From positions 164,343-228,342 of the forward strand of contig WOUR01000020.1 in assembly GCA_009772935.1 (NCBI GenBank): a stretch of 64,000 nt of DNA. The letters run 5' to 3'. Positions 35,501-44,352 of the stretch are shown here, one piece after another (positions within the stretch are counted from its first letter, which is position 1; each line of letters starts with the position of its first letter). Both the position numbers and the translations under genes were made by a program. The DNA comes from Rhodospirillaceae bacterium (lineage in GTDB: Bacteria; Pseudomonadota; Alphaproteobacteria; Reyranellales; Reyranellaceae). The notes below the pieces were generated by a model that was not told the DNA's origin, searched no databases, and saw nothing but the letters and a program-made list of their open reading frames with translations.

Positions 35501-35815
35501 AGATCTGAGCCCGTCGCGGGAGGCTGGTCGACAACGTCCTCTCGATGGGACCATCTGGTCGAAGGCGTTTCGAGGAAGCCGCGGACTTTCGCAGATTTCC
35601 GCCTCCTCTTGCCTCCATCGGCGGGCGCGGTTGAACGACCACAAGTATCAAGGTCGGCCGCGGTGGATTGCGGATGGAACAAACGAAGCGGAGGTCGCAC
35701 CTCCCCATGGTGATCGTTGACGGATCACCAAAGAGCCATCGTCTCGACCGGAGTGCTGAGCGCTCCGGTCGAGACGATGGATTTCGCTGGTATCGAAACT
35801 CCGATCATCCCACTT
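35501..35815. other. 315-base intergenic region
   Basis: No gene recognised. It contains only short frames without family resemblance and, at 35736-35780, a minimal family B palindrome. Likely debris of the rearrangement that duplicated the monooxygenase end. Confidence 0.6.
35736..35780. repeat. family B palindromic repeat, minimal copy
   Basis: CCATCGTCTCGACCGGAG, a short centre, then CTCCGGTCGAGACGATGG: only the outer arms of family B, without the inner GAGAGACC module seen in the larger copies. Confidence 0.8.
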
Positions 35816-37507
35816 TCATCGAAACCAGCCCCTCCTCGCGGGCCTTGATCTGCAAAGCGAGGTAGCGGGAGTAGATGCGGCACTGGGCGAGGCTGCCGGC
35901 GATGAACCACAGGCCGGGCTGCGGAGTCGGCTTGAACATGTTGGCGAGCCCGTCTCCTGCTGGTTCTCGTAGCCCGTGGCGACCACGACCAGCTCGGCCT
36001 CGCGTAGCGTCCCGTCCTTCAGGCGCACACCGCCTGTCTCGAACCGGTCGATATCGTCGTACTGCAAAAGCTTGATGCGCCCGTCGACGATCATGTCGGA
36101 GCAGCCGACGTTGAAGTAGTAGCCGCCGCCGCGGCGCAGATACATCATCTGGAAGCCGGTATCGTCCTCGCCGAACGTCAGGCGAAAGCCGCGCTTCTCC
36201 AGGCCCGCCAGAAGGTCGCGGTCGACCTGGCGCATCTCGGCGGTCGAGAGCTGGTAGGCGCGCTGCAGCACCGGATAGGGCGAGGCGGCGGCCAGCAGGT
36301 CGCAATCCTCGAACGGCAGGCCCTCGGTGTAGATCGCATAGACCTTCTGGGCCTCGCGGATCGACACGACGTAGGTCGGGCTGCGTTGGACCATCGTCAC
36401 CTCGGCGCCGCTGGCGCAAAGATCCTGCGCCACGTCGTGACCGCTGTTGCCGGTGCCGACCACGATCGCCTTGCGGCCCTTCCACGCGGCGCCGTTTGTG
36501 TAGGCGCCGGAGTGCATCACCGTGCCGGCAAACGAGTCGAGGCCCGGCAGCGACGGCTCGATCGGTATGGCGCTGACGCCGGTGGCGAAGACGACATGGC
36601 GCGGATGCAGTATCCTCTCGGTCCCGTCGCCGCGCTTCAAGGTCACGGTCCAGCGTTGAGTGGCCTCGTCGTAGCGGCCCGACGTGAGCTGCGTATCGGT
36701 CCAGTAGTTGAGGTCGAGGGTCTCGACATAGGCCTCGAACCAGCTCGCCAGCTTGTCCTTGGGAATGAACACCGGAAAGGTCGGCGGGAACGGCATCAGC
36801 GGCAGGTGATTGACGTGCACCTCGTTGTGCAGGGTGAGCGAGTGATAGCGCCGCCGCCAGTTGTCGCCGATGCGCGGATGGCGATCGACGATCAGCGTAT
36901 CGACACCCAGCGCGCGCAGGCGCGCGGCGGTGGCGAGGCCAGCCTGCCCGCCCCCGACCACGAGCACGGCGGGATCGCGATCCTGATAGGCCTGCGCCTT
37001 GAGCCGCTGATCGAGCCAGTTGTCGCCGCCGAAGTCGCGGCTGTAGCGCTCGGCGTCGCTCAGCTCGCGCGGCCTCCCGTCGGGCCAGCCGTGCAGCTCC
37101 TCGAGCGTGGTGAGCAGCGACCAGGCCCGCCACGTCCCGCCATCCTCGACGAGCCGCACGACGGCGTTGGCATGGCCGAACGTCGTCTCGAACCCGAAGA
37201 TCGCCTCGACGCACTCGAGGCCGGCGCGCGTCACGCGACGCGGCGGCGTGCGTCCGGTGAGAATCTCCACATCCTTCGCAGCGGTGCGCGCCAGCACCGG
37301 CGCCAGCGCCGCCTCGATCGCCGCCTGCCCGGAATGGGTGACGACGTCCCAGGTGAAGGCCAGCACGTCGCGCCAATGCCCGTCGGGCATGAACGTCGCG
37401 GCCACGGCAGCGGCATCCTGCGCCTGGAGCGCGGCCCCGAACGAATCGAGCCAGTGCGCGGCGATCTCTCCGGCTTCGTCCGGAGCTTCGGCAAATTGGA
37501 CGGACAT
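35816..37507 (-). pseudogene. NTF2-like domain plus flavin monooxygenase, 3' end disrupted
   Basis: N-terminal NTF2/SnoaL-like domain (about 1-130), then an FMO-type enzyme: FAD motif VVGGGQAGLATAARL, NADPH motif IVVGTGNSGHDVAQDL, FATGVS and VVVATGYENQQE. After NQQE the frame reads into nonsense; the next bases (35949 down) encode LANMFKPTPQPGLW in another frame. Intact relatives have some 25 residues between these points, so a deletion out of frame is present at the edge of the 126-bp repeat. The protein as read (563 residues) lacks the real C-terminus, likely inactive. Downstream gene of the Bug-type binding protein. Confidence 0.85.
35824..35949. repeat. 126-bp direct repeat, copy 2
   Basis: Same segment as 34685-34810 with one C/T difference. 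It forms the present 3' end of the broken monooxygenase gene; its right edge (35949/35950) is exactly where the reading frame is lost. Confidence 0.9.
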
Positions 37508-37527
37508 CGATGCTACTCCAGTGAGAA

Positions 37528-38502
37528 TCAGTCGAGCTTCACGCCCGAGGCCTTGACCGCTGGCTCCCAGAGCTTGCGGTCCTCGGCCAGGAACCGGTCG
37601 AAGCCGGCACGGCCGGGCGGCGGCATGTCGAGGCCGAGATCGTTGCTCCAGCGCTTCTGGATCTCGGCCGACTTCAGCGCCTCGGCGATCGCGGTTTCGA
37701 GCCGGGCGAGAATTGGTTCGGGCGTGCCGGCCGGCGCGCCGATCCCGTACCACGAAGTGGCGACATAACCCGGCACGGTCTCGGCGATCGCCGGGATGTC
37801 CGGCGCCGCCTTGGAGCGCTGGGCCGAGGTGACGCCCAGCCCCTTGAGCTTGCCGGCGCGGACCTGCGGCAGCATCGAGGGCATGTTGGCGAACATCATG
37901 TTCACGATGCCGGCCATCAGGTCGGAATAGACCGGGCCGGCGCCCTTGTAGGGCACGTGGATGATGTCGACCCCGGCCATCTTCTTGAACAGCTCGCCGC
38001 TCAGGTGCAGCGACGTGCCGGGCCCCGACGAAGCGAAGGAATACTTGCCCGGCTCCTTCTTGCAGAGCGCGATCAGCTCCGCGACGTTGTTGGCCGGCAG
38101 CGACGGCGTCACGCCCAGCAGGTTGGCGAGGAGCGCGACGCGCGAGACCGCCACGATGTCCTTGTCCGGATTGTAGGGCAGCCTCGAATAGAGCATCGGG
38201 TTCAGCGTATGGCTGGCCACCGAGATGAGGCCGATCGTGTAGCCGTCGGGGGCCGCCCGCGCGAGTTCGACCGTGCCGATGTTGCCGCCCGCCCCGCCCT
38301 TGTTCTCGACCACGAAGGTCTGGCCCAGCGTCTTCGAAAGCTGGTCGCACATCAGACGGCTCACCGTGTCGGTGCCGCCGCCCGCCGCGAAGGGGCAAAT
38401 GAACTTCACCGTCTTGTTGGGCCAAGCACCCTGGCCCAGCGCGACGCCGGGAACGATCGAAGGCGCGGCAAGAGCCGCGACGAGCAGGCTACGTCTCTTC
38501 AT
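37528..38502 (-). CDS. Bug/TctC-type periplasmic solute-binding protein
   Basis: 324 residues with a signal peptide (RRSLLVAALAAPSIVPGVALG). Typical Bug-family pieces: FAAGGGTDTVSRLM, VVENKGGAGGNIGT, HVPYKGAGP and GAPAGTPEPI. Such proteins bind carboxylic acids for tripartite tricarboxylate transporters, but no TctA/TctB permease is adjacent; orphan Bug proteins are common. It precedes the broken monooxygenase by 20 bases, and a shared catabolic role was probably its original context. Divergent from an MFS transporter. Confidence 0.92.
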   Translation of the reverse strand: MKRRSLLVAALAAPSIVPGVALGQGAWPNKTVKFICPFAAGGGTDTVSRLMCDQLSKTLGQTFVVENKGGAGGNIGTVELARAAPDGYTIGLISVASHTLNPMLYSRLPYNPDKDIVAVSRVALLANLLGVTPSLPANNVAELIALCKKEPGKYSFASSGPGTSLHLSGELFKKMAGVDIIHVPYKGAGPVYSDLMAGIVNMMFANMPSMLPQVRAGKLKGLGVTSAQRSKAAPDIPAIAETVPGYVATSWYGIGAPAGTPEPILARLETAIAEALKSAEIQKRWSNDLGLDMPPPGRAGFDRFLAEDRKLWEPAVKASGVKLD

Positions 38503-38574
38503 CGCATTTCCCCCAAATTTCTAGTTTTTGCTTTTGAGACATCCGAGCGTAACGTCCTTCGGTAATCTGTCCAG

Positions 38575-40029
38575 ATGACAGAACCGAAAAGCGTACAGGC
38601 CTACATCGACCAGACCCCGTCCTGGCCCGATGGCACCCCGACCCCCAGCGTCCCGATGACCCAGATGCAATGGCGCATCTGGACGCTCGCCACCGCCGGC
38701 AAGTTCTTCGAAGGCCTCGTCGTGTTCATGACCGGCGTCGCGCTGCCGCTGATCGTCGAGGAGTTCGGCCTCTCGCCCGCGGGCAAGGGCCTCGTGAGCG
38801 CCGCCACCCTGGCCGGCATCATGGTCGGCGCCGTGGCGCTGGGCGGCCTGGCCGACGTCTACGGCCGGCGCCGCATGTTCGTGATCGAGATGCTGGTCTT
38901 CGTCATCTTCCTGGCCGGCCTGACGATCGCCCCGAGTTTCGCCTGGCTGGTCTTCTTCCTGTTCGGCGTCGGCGTGGCGCTGGGCTGCGATTATCCCACC
39001 GCGCACCTCGTGATCTCCGAGAGCATCCCCAGCCGCGACCGCGGCAAGCTGGTGCTGGCCGCCTTCGCCTTCCAGGCGATCGGCGCGCTCGCCGGCACGG
39101 CGCTGGGCTTCGTGATCCTGACCTTCGATCCCTCGCTCGAGGCGTGGCGCTGGATGTACGCCACGGCGATCGTGCCGGCCGCGTTCGTCGTGGTCGCCCG
39201 CCTGTTCGTGAGCGACAGCGGCCAGTGGCTGGTGAGCCGCGGCCGCCGCGCCGACGCCGAGCGCGAGCTGCGGCGGCTGCTGAAGCGCAAGCCGCAATAT
39301 CCCAAGCAGGTGCGCCTGGCCGGGAGCGACGACCCCGCCCCTCATAGCCACCACCGGCGCGGACGTTGGGCCGACCTCTTCAACCGGAAGAACCGGCGCG
39401 CCACCATCCTGGCCTCGGTGCCGTGGTTCCTGCAGGACCTCGGGACCTACGGCATCGGCATCTTCACGCCGACGATCCTCGCCCACACGATCGGTCACGA
39501 GGTCATCCACGCTCATAACGTATCGGCCATCATCGCCCGCGACCTCGAGGGCGCGAAGGGCGCGGCGCTGGTCGACACGCTGCTGATCGTGGGCATCCTC
39601 GCCGCGGTGCTGATGTCCGACAGGGTCGGCCGGATCCGGCTCCAGGTGCTGGGCTTCCTCGGCTGCGCCGCCGGGCTCGCGATGGCGGCGCTGCAGTCCC
39701 ACGTCGAGGAGCCGGCGCGCACGATGCTGCTGTTCGGCGGCTTCATGCTGTTCAATTTCATGACCAACCTGGGGCCCAATTCGCAGACCTACCTGCTGGC
39801 CGGCGAGGTCTTCCCGACCCACATCCGCGGCAAGGGCGCGGGCTTCGCCGCCGCCTTCGCCAAGATCGGCGCGGTGCTGACGGCCTTCATCTTCCCGGTG
39901 ATCCTGGCCGATACCGGCACCGACGTCCTGCTGACCGGCCTCGTCTTCACCTCCCTCTTGGGGGCGCTGATCACCTGGTGGTTCCGCATCGAGACGGCAG
40001 GCGTCAATTTGGAGGAGATCGGGCGCTGA
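38575..40029 (+). CDS. MFS transporter, sugar-porter/organic-acid type
   Basis: 484 residues with 12 predicted membrane segments. GGLADVYGRRRMFVIEML is the loop 2-3 MFS signature; a long hydrophilic loop (about 222-268, with HSHHRRGR) separates the two halves; the second half has LLAGEVFPTHIRGKGAGFAA, the sugar-porter-like loop. The first 30 residues are polar. Probably proton-coupled uptake of an organic acid or sugar. Divergent from the Bug-type protein with 72 bases between. Confidence 0.88.
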   Translation: MTEPKSVQAYIDQTPSWPDGTPTPSVPMTQMQWRIWTLATAGKFFEGLVVFMTGVALPLIVEEFGLSPAGKGLVSAATLAGIMVGAVALGGLADVYGRRRMFVIEMLVFVIFLAGLTIAPSFAWLVFFLFGVGVALGCDYPTAHLVISESIPSRDRGKLVLAAFAFQAIGALAGTALGFVILTFDPSLEAWRWMYATAIVPAAFVVVARLFVSDSGQWLVSRGRRADAERELRRLLKRKPQYPKQVRLAGSDDPAPHSHHRRGRWADLFNRKNRRATILASVPWFLQDLGTYGIGIFTPTILAHTIGHEVIHAHNVSAIIARDLEGAKGAALVDTLLIVGILAAVLMSDRVGRIRLQVLGFLGCAAGLAMAALQSHVEEPARTMLLFGGFMLFNFMTNLGPNSQTYLLAGEVFPTHIRGKGAGFAAAFAKIGAVLTAFIFPVILADTGTDVLLTGLVFTSLLGALITWWFRIETAGVNLEEIGR

Positions 40030-40081
40030 AACCCGAAGGCCGCGCTTCGCTTGACGCGGCCCGGCGGGTACCTTCGGCGAA

Positions 40082-41299
40082 ATGGACTCGCCGATCCGGG
40101 AGCTGCTGCGCTCGCCCGACTTTCTCAGGCTGTGGCTGGTGGGCGCCTTCGCCAACGCGATGCGCTGGCTGGAGCTGCTGGCGTCGGGCCTGTTCGCCTG
40201 GGAAGTCACCCATTCCGCCTTCGCCGTCACGGTCGTGGTGGCGCTGCGGCAGATCCCGCAGCTCTTGTTCGGCGCCTTCGCGGGCGCCCTCTCCGAGGCG
40301 CTGAACCGCAAGCTGATCTTCATGCTGGCGCTGGTCGTGCCGGCGGCGATCTCGACGCTGCTCGCGACGCTCGCCGTCACCGGCCATCTCGAAGTCTGGC
40401 ACGTGGCGCTGGGCAACCTCGTCTCCGGGACCATGTGGTCGACCGAGATGTCGACGCGCCGGCGCATGGTCGGCGAGGTCGCGGGACCGCATCGCATCGT
40501 GAACGCCATCGCGCTCGACAGCGTCACCTCGGCCGCCACGCGCGCGGTGGGACCGCTGCTGGGCGGCGTGGCCTTCGAGTGGCTGGGGATGAAGGGCGCC
40601 TACACCGTCACCGCCCTCGTGCAGTTCGCCGGCGCCGTCGCGATCGCAGGCCTCGCCCACGCCCAGGTGACGCGCCGGCTCGACCTGCTGCGCATCCCGC
40701 ACGAGATTGCCGAGGGGCTGCGCTTCGCCTGGACGCGGCCCACCATCCTGCTGGTGTTCGGCGTCACCATCGTCACCAATGCCTTCGCCTTCGCCTATTC
40801 GGGCCTCGTGGCACCGCTCGGCCAGGGCGAGTTCGATGTCTCGCCGGCACTGGTCGGCCTGCTGGCGGCCGGCGAGCCGCTGGGAGCGCTGCTGGGCGGC
40901 GCGCTGATCGCGGCCGGCATCGTGCGCATGGACCGCCGCCTCGCCTTCGCCGGCGGCGCCGCGCTGTTCATGGGAGCACTCATCCTGATGGCGCTGTCGC
41001 CGTTCTATTGGCTCGCCTTCGCGCTGCTCGTGCTGGGCGGCTTCGGCACGGCGGGCTTCGGCAACATGCAGTCGACCCTGATGCTGACCGAGGCCCCGCC
41101 CGAGATGCGCAGCCGGCTGATGGGCGTCGTCACCGTGTGTATAGGGACGGGCCCGCTCGGTCAGCTCGCCGCCGGTGCGCTTTCCGATGGACTCGGCACC
41201 CGCGGCGCGGTTATCGCGATGGCGGCGGTGGGATTGGTGCTGACGGGCGCGATGGTATTGGCTCTCAAGAAGAGGCCGACCCTGCCGCCAACGGTGTGA
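40082..41299 (+). CDS. MFS transporter, EntS/MFS_3-like exporter
   Basis: 405 residues, about 12 membrane segments. N-terminus LRSPDFLRLWLVGAFANAMR and ALRQIPQLLFGAFAGALSE, with RRRMVGEVAGPHRIVNAIAL, match the MFS_3 (enterobactin-exporter-like) group. Many members export siderophores or drugs; here no siderophore genes are near. It starts 52 bases after the previous MFS gene on the same strand. Confidence 0.85.
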   Translation: MDSPIRELLRSPDFLRLWLVGAFANAMRWLELLASGLFAWEVTHSAFAVTVVVALRQIPQLLFGAFAGALSEALNRKLIFMLALVVPAAISTLLATLAVTGHLEVWHVALGNLVSGTMWSTEMSTRRRMVGEVAGPHRIVNAIALDSVTSAATRAVGPLLGGVAFEWLGMKGAYTVTALVQFAGAVAIAGLAHAQVTRRLDLLRIPHEIAEGLRFAWTRPTILLVFGVTIVTNAFAFAYSGLVAPLGQGEFDVSPALVGLLAAGEPLGALLGGALIAAGIVRMDRRLAFAGGAALFMGALILMALSPFYWLAFALLVLGGFGTAGFGNMQSTLMLTEAPPEMRSRLMGVVTVCIGTGPLGQLAAGALSDGLGTRGAVIAMAAVGLVLTGAMVLALKKRPTLPPTV

Positions 41300-41377
41300 T
41301 CCACACTTCGTGCCGTCAGGTGCGGTTCGAGATAGGGCAAATCACGGCGCGCGGGCGGCGCGCCGGTCCCGCCTCTC

Positions 41378-41530
41378 CTAGCCCTTCTGGCCCTTGCCCG
41401 TCGGGCGCTTGTCCTTCTTCACGGACTTCGGTCCACCGCGCACCGCGTCCTTGGCGATCTGCCGGGTCGAGACGCGGAGGGTCGCCTGGTGCTGACGGTC
41501 GTTGGGCATGCGCTGGGGAGCCTTGGTCAT
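41378..41530 (-). CDS. small basic protein, 50 residues
   Basis: Reads MTKAPQRMPNDRQHQATLRV, then STRQIAKDAVRGGPKSVKKD, ending KRPTGKGQKG. Strongly basic, with no hydrophobic segment, and nearly every third codon position is G or C, as in neighbouring true genes. Convergent with the MFS gene and divergent from the TetR gene. No family recognised; could be an RNA- or DNA-binding small protein. Lacks a strong ribosome site. Confidence 0.45.
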   Translation of the reverse strand: MTKAPQRMPNDRQHQATLRVSTRQIAKDAVRGGPKSVKKDKRPTGKGQKG

Positions 41531-41651
41531 GACGACTCAACGCCCGTTCTGCCCGGAAGTTGCATGGAGCGCGCTGGCAGGACGGCGCGAAAGGCGGCAC
41601 ACTCGTTCCGACCTCGCGTGATCTCGCGGCGGCCGAGGAGCGATAGAGACG

Positions 41652-42299
41652 GTGCAGGACGGCGAGCAGACTCCCCCCACGGTACGCAGCGCGACGGCGC
41701 CTTCCAAACCGCGCCGCATCGACGGCCGCGCCTTGCGCAGCGAGCGGACCAAGCAGCTCATCATCGAGGCCTATCTGGCGCTGCTGCGCGAGAGTCCGCA
41801 GATCCCGACGGCGGCCCAGATCGCCCGACGCGCCGGCTATTCGGTGCGCTCGGTGTTCGAGAGGTTCGACGACCTGCTGGCGCTCAGCCTCGCGGCCGCC
41901 GACTACGCCTTCGCCGAAGGGCTGACCCAGGCCACGATCCGCGACCTCGACGGCACCCGCGCGCAGCGGCTGCGGGCCCAGGTCGAGACACGCGCCGGCA
42001 TCTGCGAGCGCTGGCTGCCGCTGTGGCGGGTGCTGCTGCACAACCAGAACGAATCGGAGCATCTCAAGGTGCGGATCGGCCGCATGCGCGACGCCGTATG
42101 GGCCCGGCTGGCGCTGATGTATCGCGTCGAGCTCGGCACGCTTCCCGACGACGAGCGCAGGATGCTGCTGATCGCCCTGGAGCAACTCACCGACTTCGAG
42201 AGCTGGGGCCGCATGCGCGAGCGCCACGGTCTTTCGGTCGAGGTGGCGCGCGATGCCTGGATCATGGCGATCGACCGGCTGCTGCCTCCCACGCCCTGA
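41652..42299 (+). CDS. TetR/AcrR-family transcriptional regulator
   Basis: 215 residues. N-terminal DNA-binding domain at about 30-80: RTKQLIIEAYLALLRE, IPTAAQIARRAGYSVRSVFERF with the recognition helix, then a helical ligand domain. The Ser/Phe pattern SVRSVFERFDD replaces the common TLYxHF. Start is GTG 41652. It may control the adjacent small protein, the MFS exporter or the glutathione transferase downstream; the inverted repeat at 42333 is a possible site. Ligand unknown. Confidence 0.85.
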   Translation: MQDGEQTPPTVRSATAPSKPRRIDGRALRSERTKQLIIEAYLALLRESPQIPTAAQIARRAGYSVRSVFERFDDLLALSLAAADYAFAEGLTQATIRDLDGTRAQRLRAQVETRAGICERWLPLWRVLLHNQNESEHLKVRIGRMRDAVWARLALMYRVELGTLPDDERRMLLIALEQLTDFESWGRMRERHGLSVEVARDAWIMAIDRLLPPTP

Positions 42300-42332
42300 A
42301 CGGATGCCGATGGTCGCGACAAGTTGGTGAGA

Positions 42333-42363
42333 ACGTTCCACCCCTCCACGGATCCTGGAACGT
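42333..42363. promoter_or_regulatory. inverted repeat upstream of the glutathione transferase gene
   Basis: ACGTTCCA (42333-42340) and TGGAACGT (42356-42363), perfect 8-base arms with 15 bases between, 68 bases before the GST start and right after the TetR gene. Possible regulator site or weak terminator. Confidence 0.3.
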
Positions 42364-42430
42364 CTCTCCTTCTGTTCGGTTAGGAAGGTCGACGGCCTCG
42401 GGCCGCCTTTCGTCACTCGGGGATGCGGGA

Positions 42431-43159
42431 ATGCTCACGCTCTATCATGGCTGGAAATCGTCGGCGTCGCGGCGGGTGCGGTTGTGCCTGGCCGAGAAGG
42501 GCCTCGCCTTCGAAAGCAAGGTGATCGACCTGGCGAAGATGGAGCATCACGCACCCGACTTCCTGAAGCTCAACCCCAACGGTGTCATCCCGCTGCTGGT
42601 CCTCGAGGACGGGCGCTCGCTCTACGAGAGCGGCACGATCTGCGAATACATCGACGAGACCTGGCCCGAGCCGCCGCTGCGGCCGGCGGACGCCTACGGG
42701 CGCGCCGTGATGCGCAACTGGATCCGCCATGTCGACGGGCTGATCGGCAACCTGATCATCTTCAACTGGGCGCACTCGATCGCCAAGGTCGCCACGCAGT
42801 GGTCCGACGCGGAGCTCGCCGAGAAGCTCGCCAACGTCCCCAGCAAGGAACGGCGCGAGGCGTGGCTGCGCACCGCGCGCAAGCCCTACACCGAGGAAGA
42901 GCGCCAGGAGGCACGCACCAAGCTGAAGGTCGGGCTGGTCGACCGCATGGAAGAGACGCTGCGCCAGAGTCGCTGGCTGGCTGGCGACGGCTATTCGCTG
43001 GCCGACATCGGCGCGGTGCCCTTCATCAAGCGGATCGACGAGGAGATCGCGCCGGAGGAGATCACGCCGGCCCGGCATCCGAGGGTCGCGGCCTGGTGGA
43101 CGGCGATCCAGTCGCGGCCGGCCTTCGCTGCCGCCAGGATAGGCCCTTTCACGGGATGA
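42431..43159 (+). CDS. glutathione S-transferase family protein
   Basis: 242 residues. N-terminal thioredoxin-like domain with the active-site region YHGWKSSASRRVRLCLAEKG, NPNGVIPLL and ESGTICEYID (glutathione gamma-glutamyl binding), then a helical domain including WLAGDGYSLADI. An insertion (about 105-155, charged, with RKPYTEEERQE) makes it longer than usual. May detoxify or isomerise a substrate. Follows the TetR gene on the same strand. Confidence 0.88.
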   Translation: MLTLYHGWKSSASRRVRLCLAEKGLAFESKVIDLAKMEHHAPDFLKLNPNGVIPLLVLEDGRSLYESGTICEYIDETWPEPPLRPADAYGRAVMRNWIRHVDGLIGNLIIFNWAHSIAKVATQWSDAELAEKLANVPSKERREAWLRTARKPYTEEERQEARTKLKVGLVDRMEETLRQSRWLAGDGYSLADIGAVPFIKRIDEEIAPEEITPARHPRVAAWWTAIQSRPAFAAARIGPFTG

Positions 43160-43187
43160 AGGACGTGGCCGAGGCGGCCGTGTCCCC

Positions 43188-43403
43188 TCAGGCGCGCACG
43201 AGCGTCTTGATGGCGAGCGCCGGCTTGCCGGACTTCTCGGCGACTTCGCGATCCTGCTCCTCGATGATCTGCCGGGCGGGCAGGTCCTTTTCGAGCCCTT
43301 CGAGGGCCTCGAGCGGCACGCGCCGGTTGGAGCGCTGGCTGCCATCCTCGTAGGTGACGTTGAACAGCACGTATTCCGAGCGCTTGCTGGATTTCTTGCC
43401 CAT
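43188..43403 (-). CDS. small conserved-looking protein of unknown function
   Basis: 71 residues starting MGKKSSKRSEYVLFNVTYED, with VPLEALEGLEKDLPARQIIE in the middle. ATG at 43403 is preceded by GGAGG at good distance; ATG 43415 is possible but less well placed. No signal peptide or membrane segment. Charged N-terminus followed by a beta strand and a helix. Convergent with the glutathione transferase gene. No family recognised. Confidence 0.65.
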   Translation of the reverse strand: MGKKSSKRSEYVLFNVTYEDGSQRSNRRVPLEALEGLEKDLPARQIIEEQDREVAEKSGKPALAIKTLVRA

Positions 43404-43524
43404 CGGGGCCTCCATATCGGCTCAAGTCCGTCGACTTGGAGGGGGATCGCGCGCTTTCCCCGTCGGGAACGCGTTCAGCAGGCCTGCGTTGATCGCAGGG
43501 CCCATGTGACACGGAGGCGCCGCC

Positions 43525-43788
43525 ATGTCCGACCAAGACCGCCGACCCACCGACGTTCAAACCCCGATCGTCCCGCCCGCCACGGCCGCTCGCCATGGCC
43601 GCCTGCCCTTGATCGTCGCAGGCCTTCTGGTGGTCGTGCTGGCCGTGGGCTATTTCGCCGTCGGCCTGCCGGTCCTCAGGGCGCCGGACGAGGCCCGCGC
43701 GCCCAAGCCACCGATCGACGCAACGCTTCAGCAACCGCCGCCGGGGGCTCCGGCAGCGCCCGCCACGCCGACGCAGCCGCGCCCGTAA
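43525..43788 (+). CDS. small single-span membrane protein, Pro/Ala-rich tail
   Basis: 87 residues. One membrane helix (LPLIVAGLLVVVLAVGYFAV, about 28-47); polar N-terminus likely cytoplasmic; the C-terminus is a Pro/Ala-rich periplasmic tail. Ribosome site GGAGG lies before ATG 43525. Function unknown; no motif. Confidence 0.65.
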   Translation: MSDQDRRPTDVQTPIVPPATAARHGRLPLIVAGLLVVVLAVGYFAVGLPVLRAPDEARAPKPPIDATLQQPPPGAPAAPATPTQPRP

Positions 43789-43795
43789 GCGGGAA

Positions 43796-43832
43796 GCCAA
43801 AGAAAAAGCCCCGCACCCTGAGGGTGCGGGGC
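43796..43832 (-). terminator. intrinsic terminator of the cold-shock gene
   Basis: On the minus strand GCCCCGCACCC and GGGTGCGGGGC form an 11-bp perfect stem with a 3-base loop, followed by TTTTTCTTT. It lies 48 bases after the cold-shock gene stop. The cleanest terminator in the window. Confidence 0.9.
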
Positions 43833-43879
43833 CAATCTCGCATTCTGAGACGTGGCCGCCGTTGCCGGCGGCCGCGCGA

Positions 43880-44092
43880 TCAGCCGATCGTCTTCAGATT
43901 GTCGGCCGCCATCTTGCCGCTGCGACGATCAGCGACGAGTTCGAACTCGACCTTCTGACCTTCGTTCAGCGTGCCCAAGCCGGCGCGCTCGACGGCGCTG
44001 ATGTGCACGAAGGCATCGGCACCGCCGTTGTCCGGCTGGATGAAGCCGAAGCCCTTCTGAATATTGAACCACTTCACGGTTCCCGTCGCCAT
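43880..44092 (-). CDS. cspA: cold-shock protein (CspA family)
   Basis: 70-residue single cold-shock domain that binds single-stranded RNA and DNA. RNP1 is KGFGFIQ and RNP2 is [19 protein letters not shown] is the canonical start. ATG at 44092 is preceded by AAAGGGTTACCC; the frame continues upstream without family resemblance. The family gene symbol is generic. The 260-base gap to the next gene leaves room for a long 5' leader, as in cold-induced csp genes, and a strong terminator follows. Confidence 0.95.
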   Translation of the reverse strand: MATGTVKWFNIQKGFGFIQPDNGGADAFVHISAVERAGLGTLNEGQKVEFELVADRRSGKMAADNLKTIG

Positions 44093-44352
44093 GGGTAACC
44101 CTTTCACTACTTTAGATATGCTGAACCGCGCGGCGTCCCACTCATGAAAATGGAACGCGCAGCCGGCCGTCGAATTCGCACTGGTTTTCGGGATCAAAGT
44201 TCGGGAGCGAGCTGCCGGCTAAGCCGGGAACGCGGACCAAATCGTCTGTCCGTCTATCGACCGCGTGCATATGGCCTTTCGCCGGGACTTTTGCAAGGAC
44301 CGTTTGGCCGCGGGCGGCTAGGCTCCTCCGGGACATCCAGGGGGAGTTTCGC

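Noticed and set aside
35816..38425. 869-residue apparent fusion of a binding-protein region with the monooxygenase
   Set aside because: The first 300 residues are an out-of-frame reading of the Bug-type binding protein gene. The monooxygenase has its own ATG at 37507.
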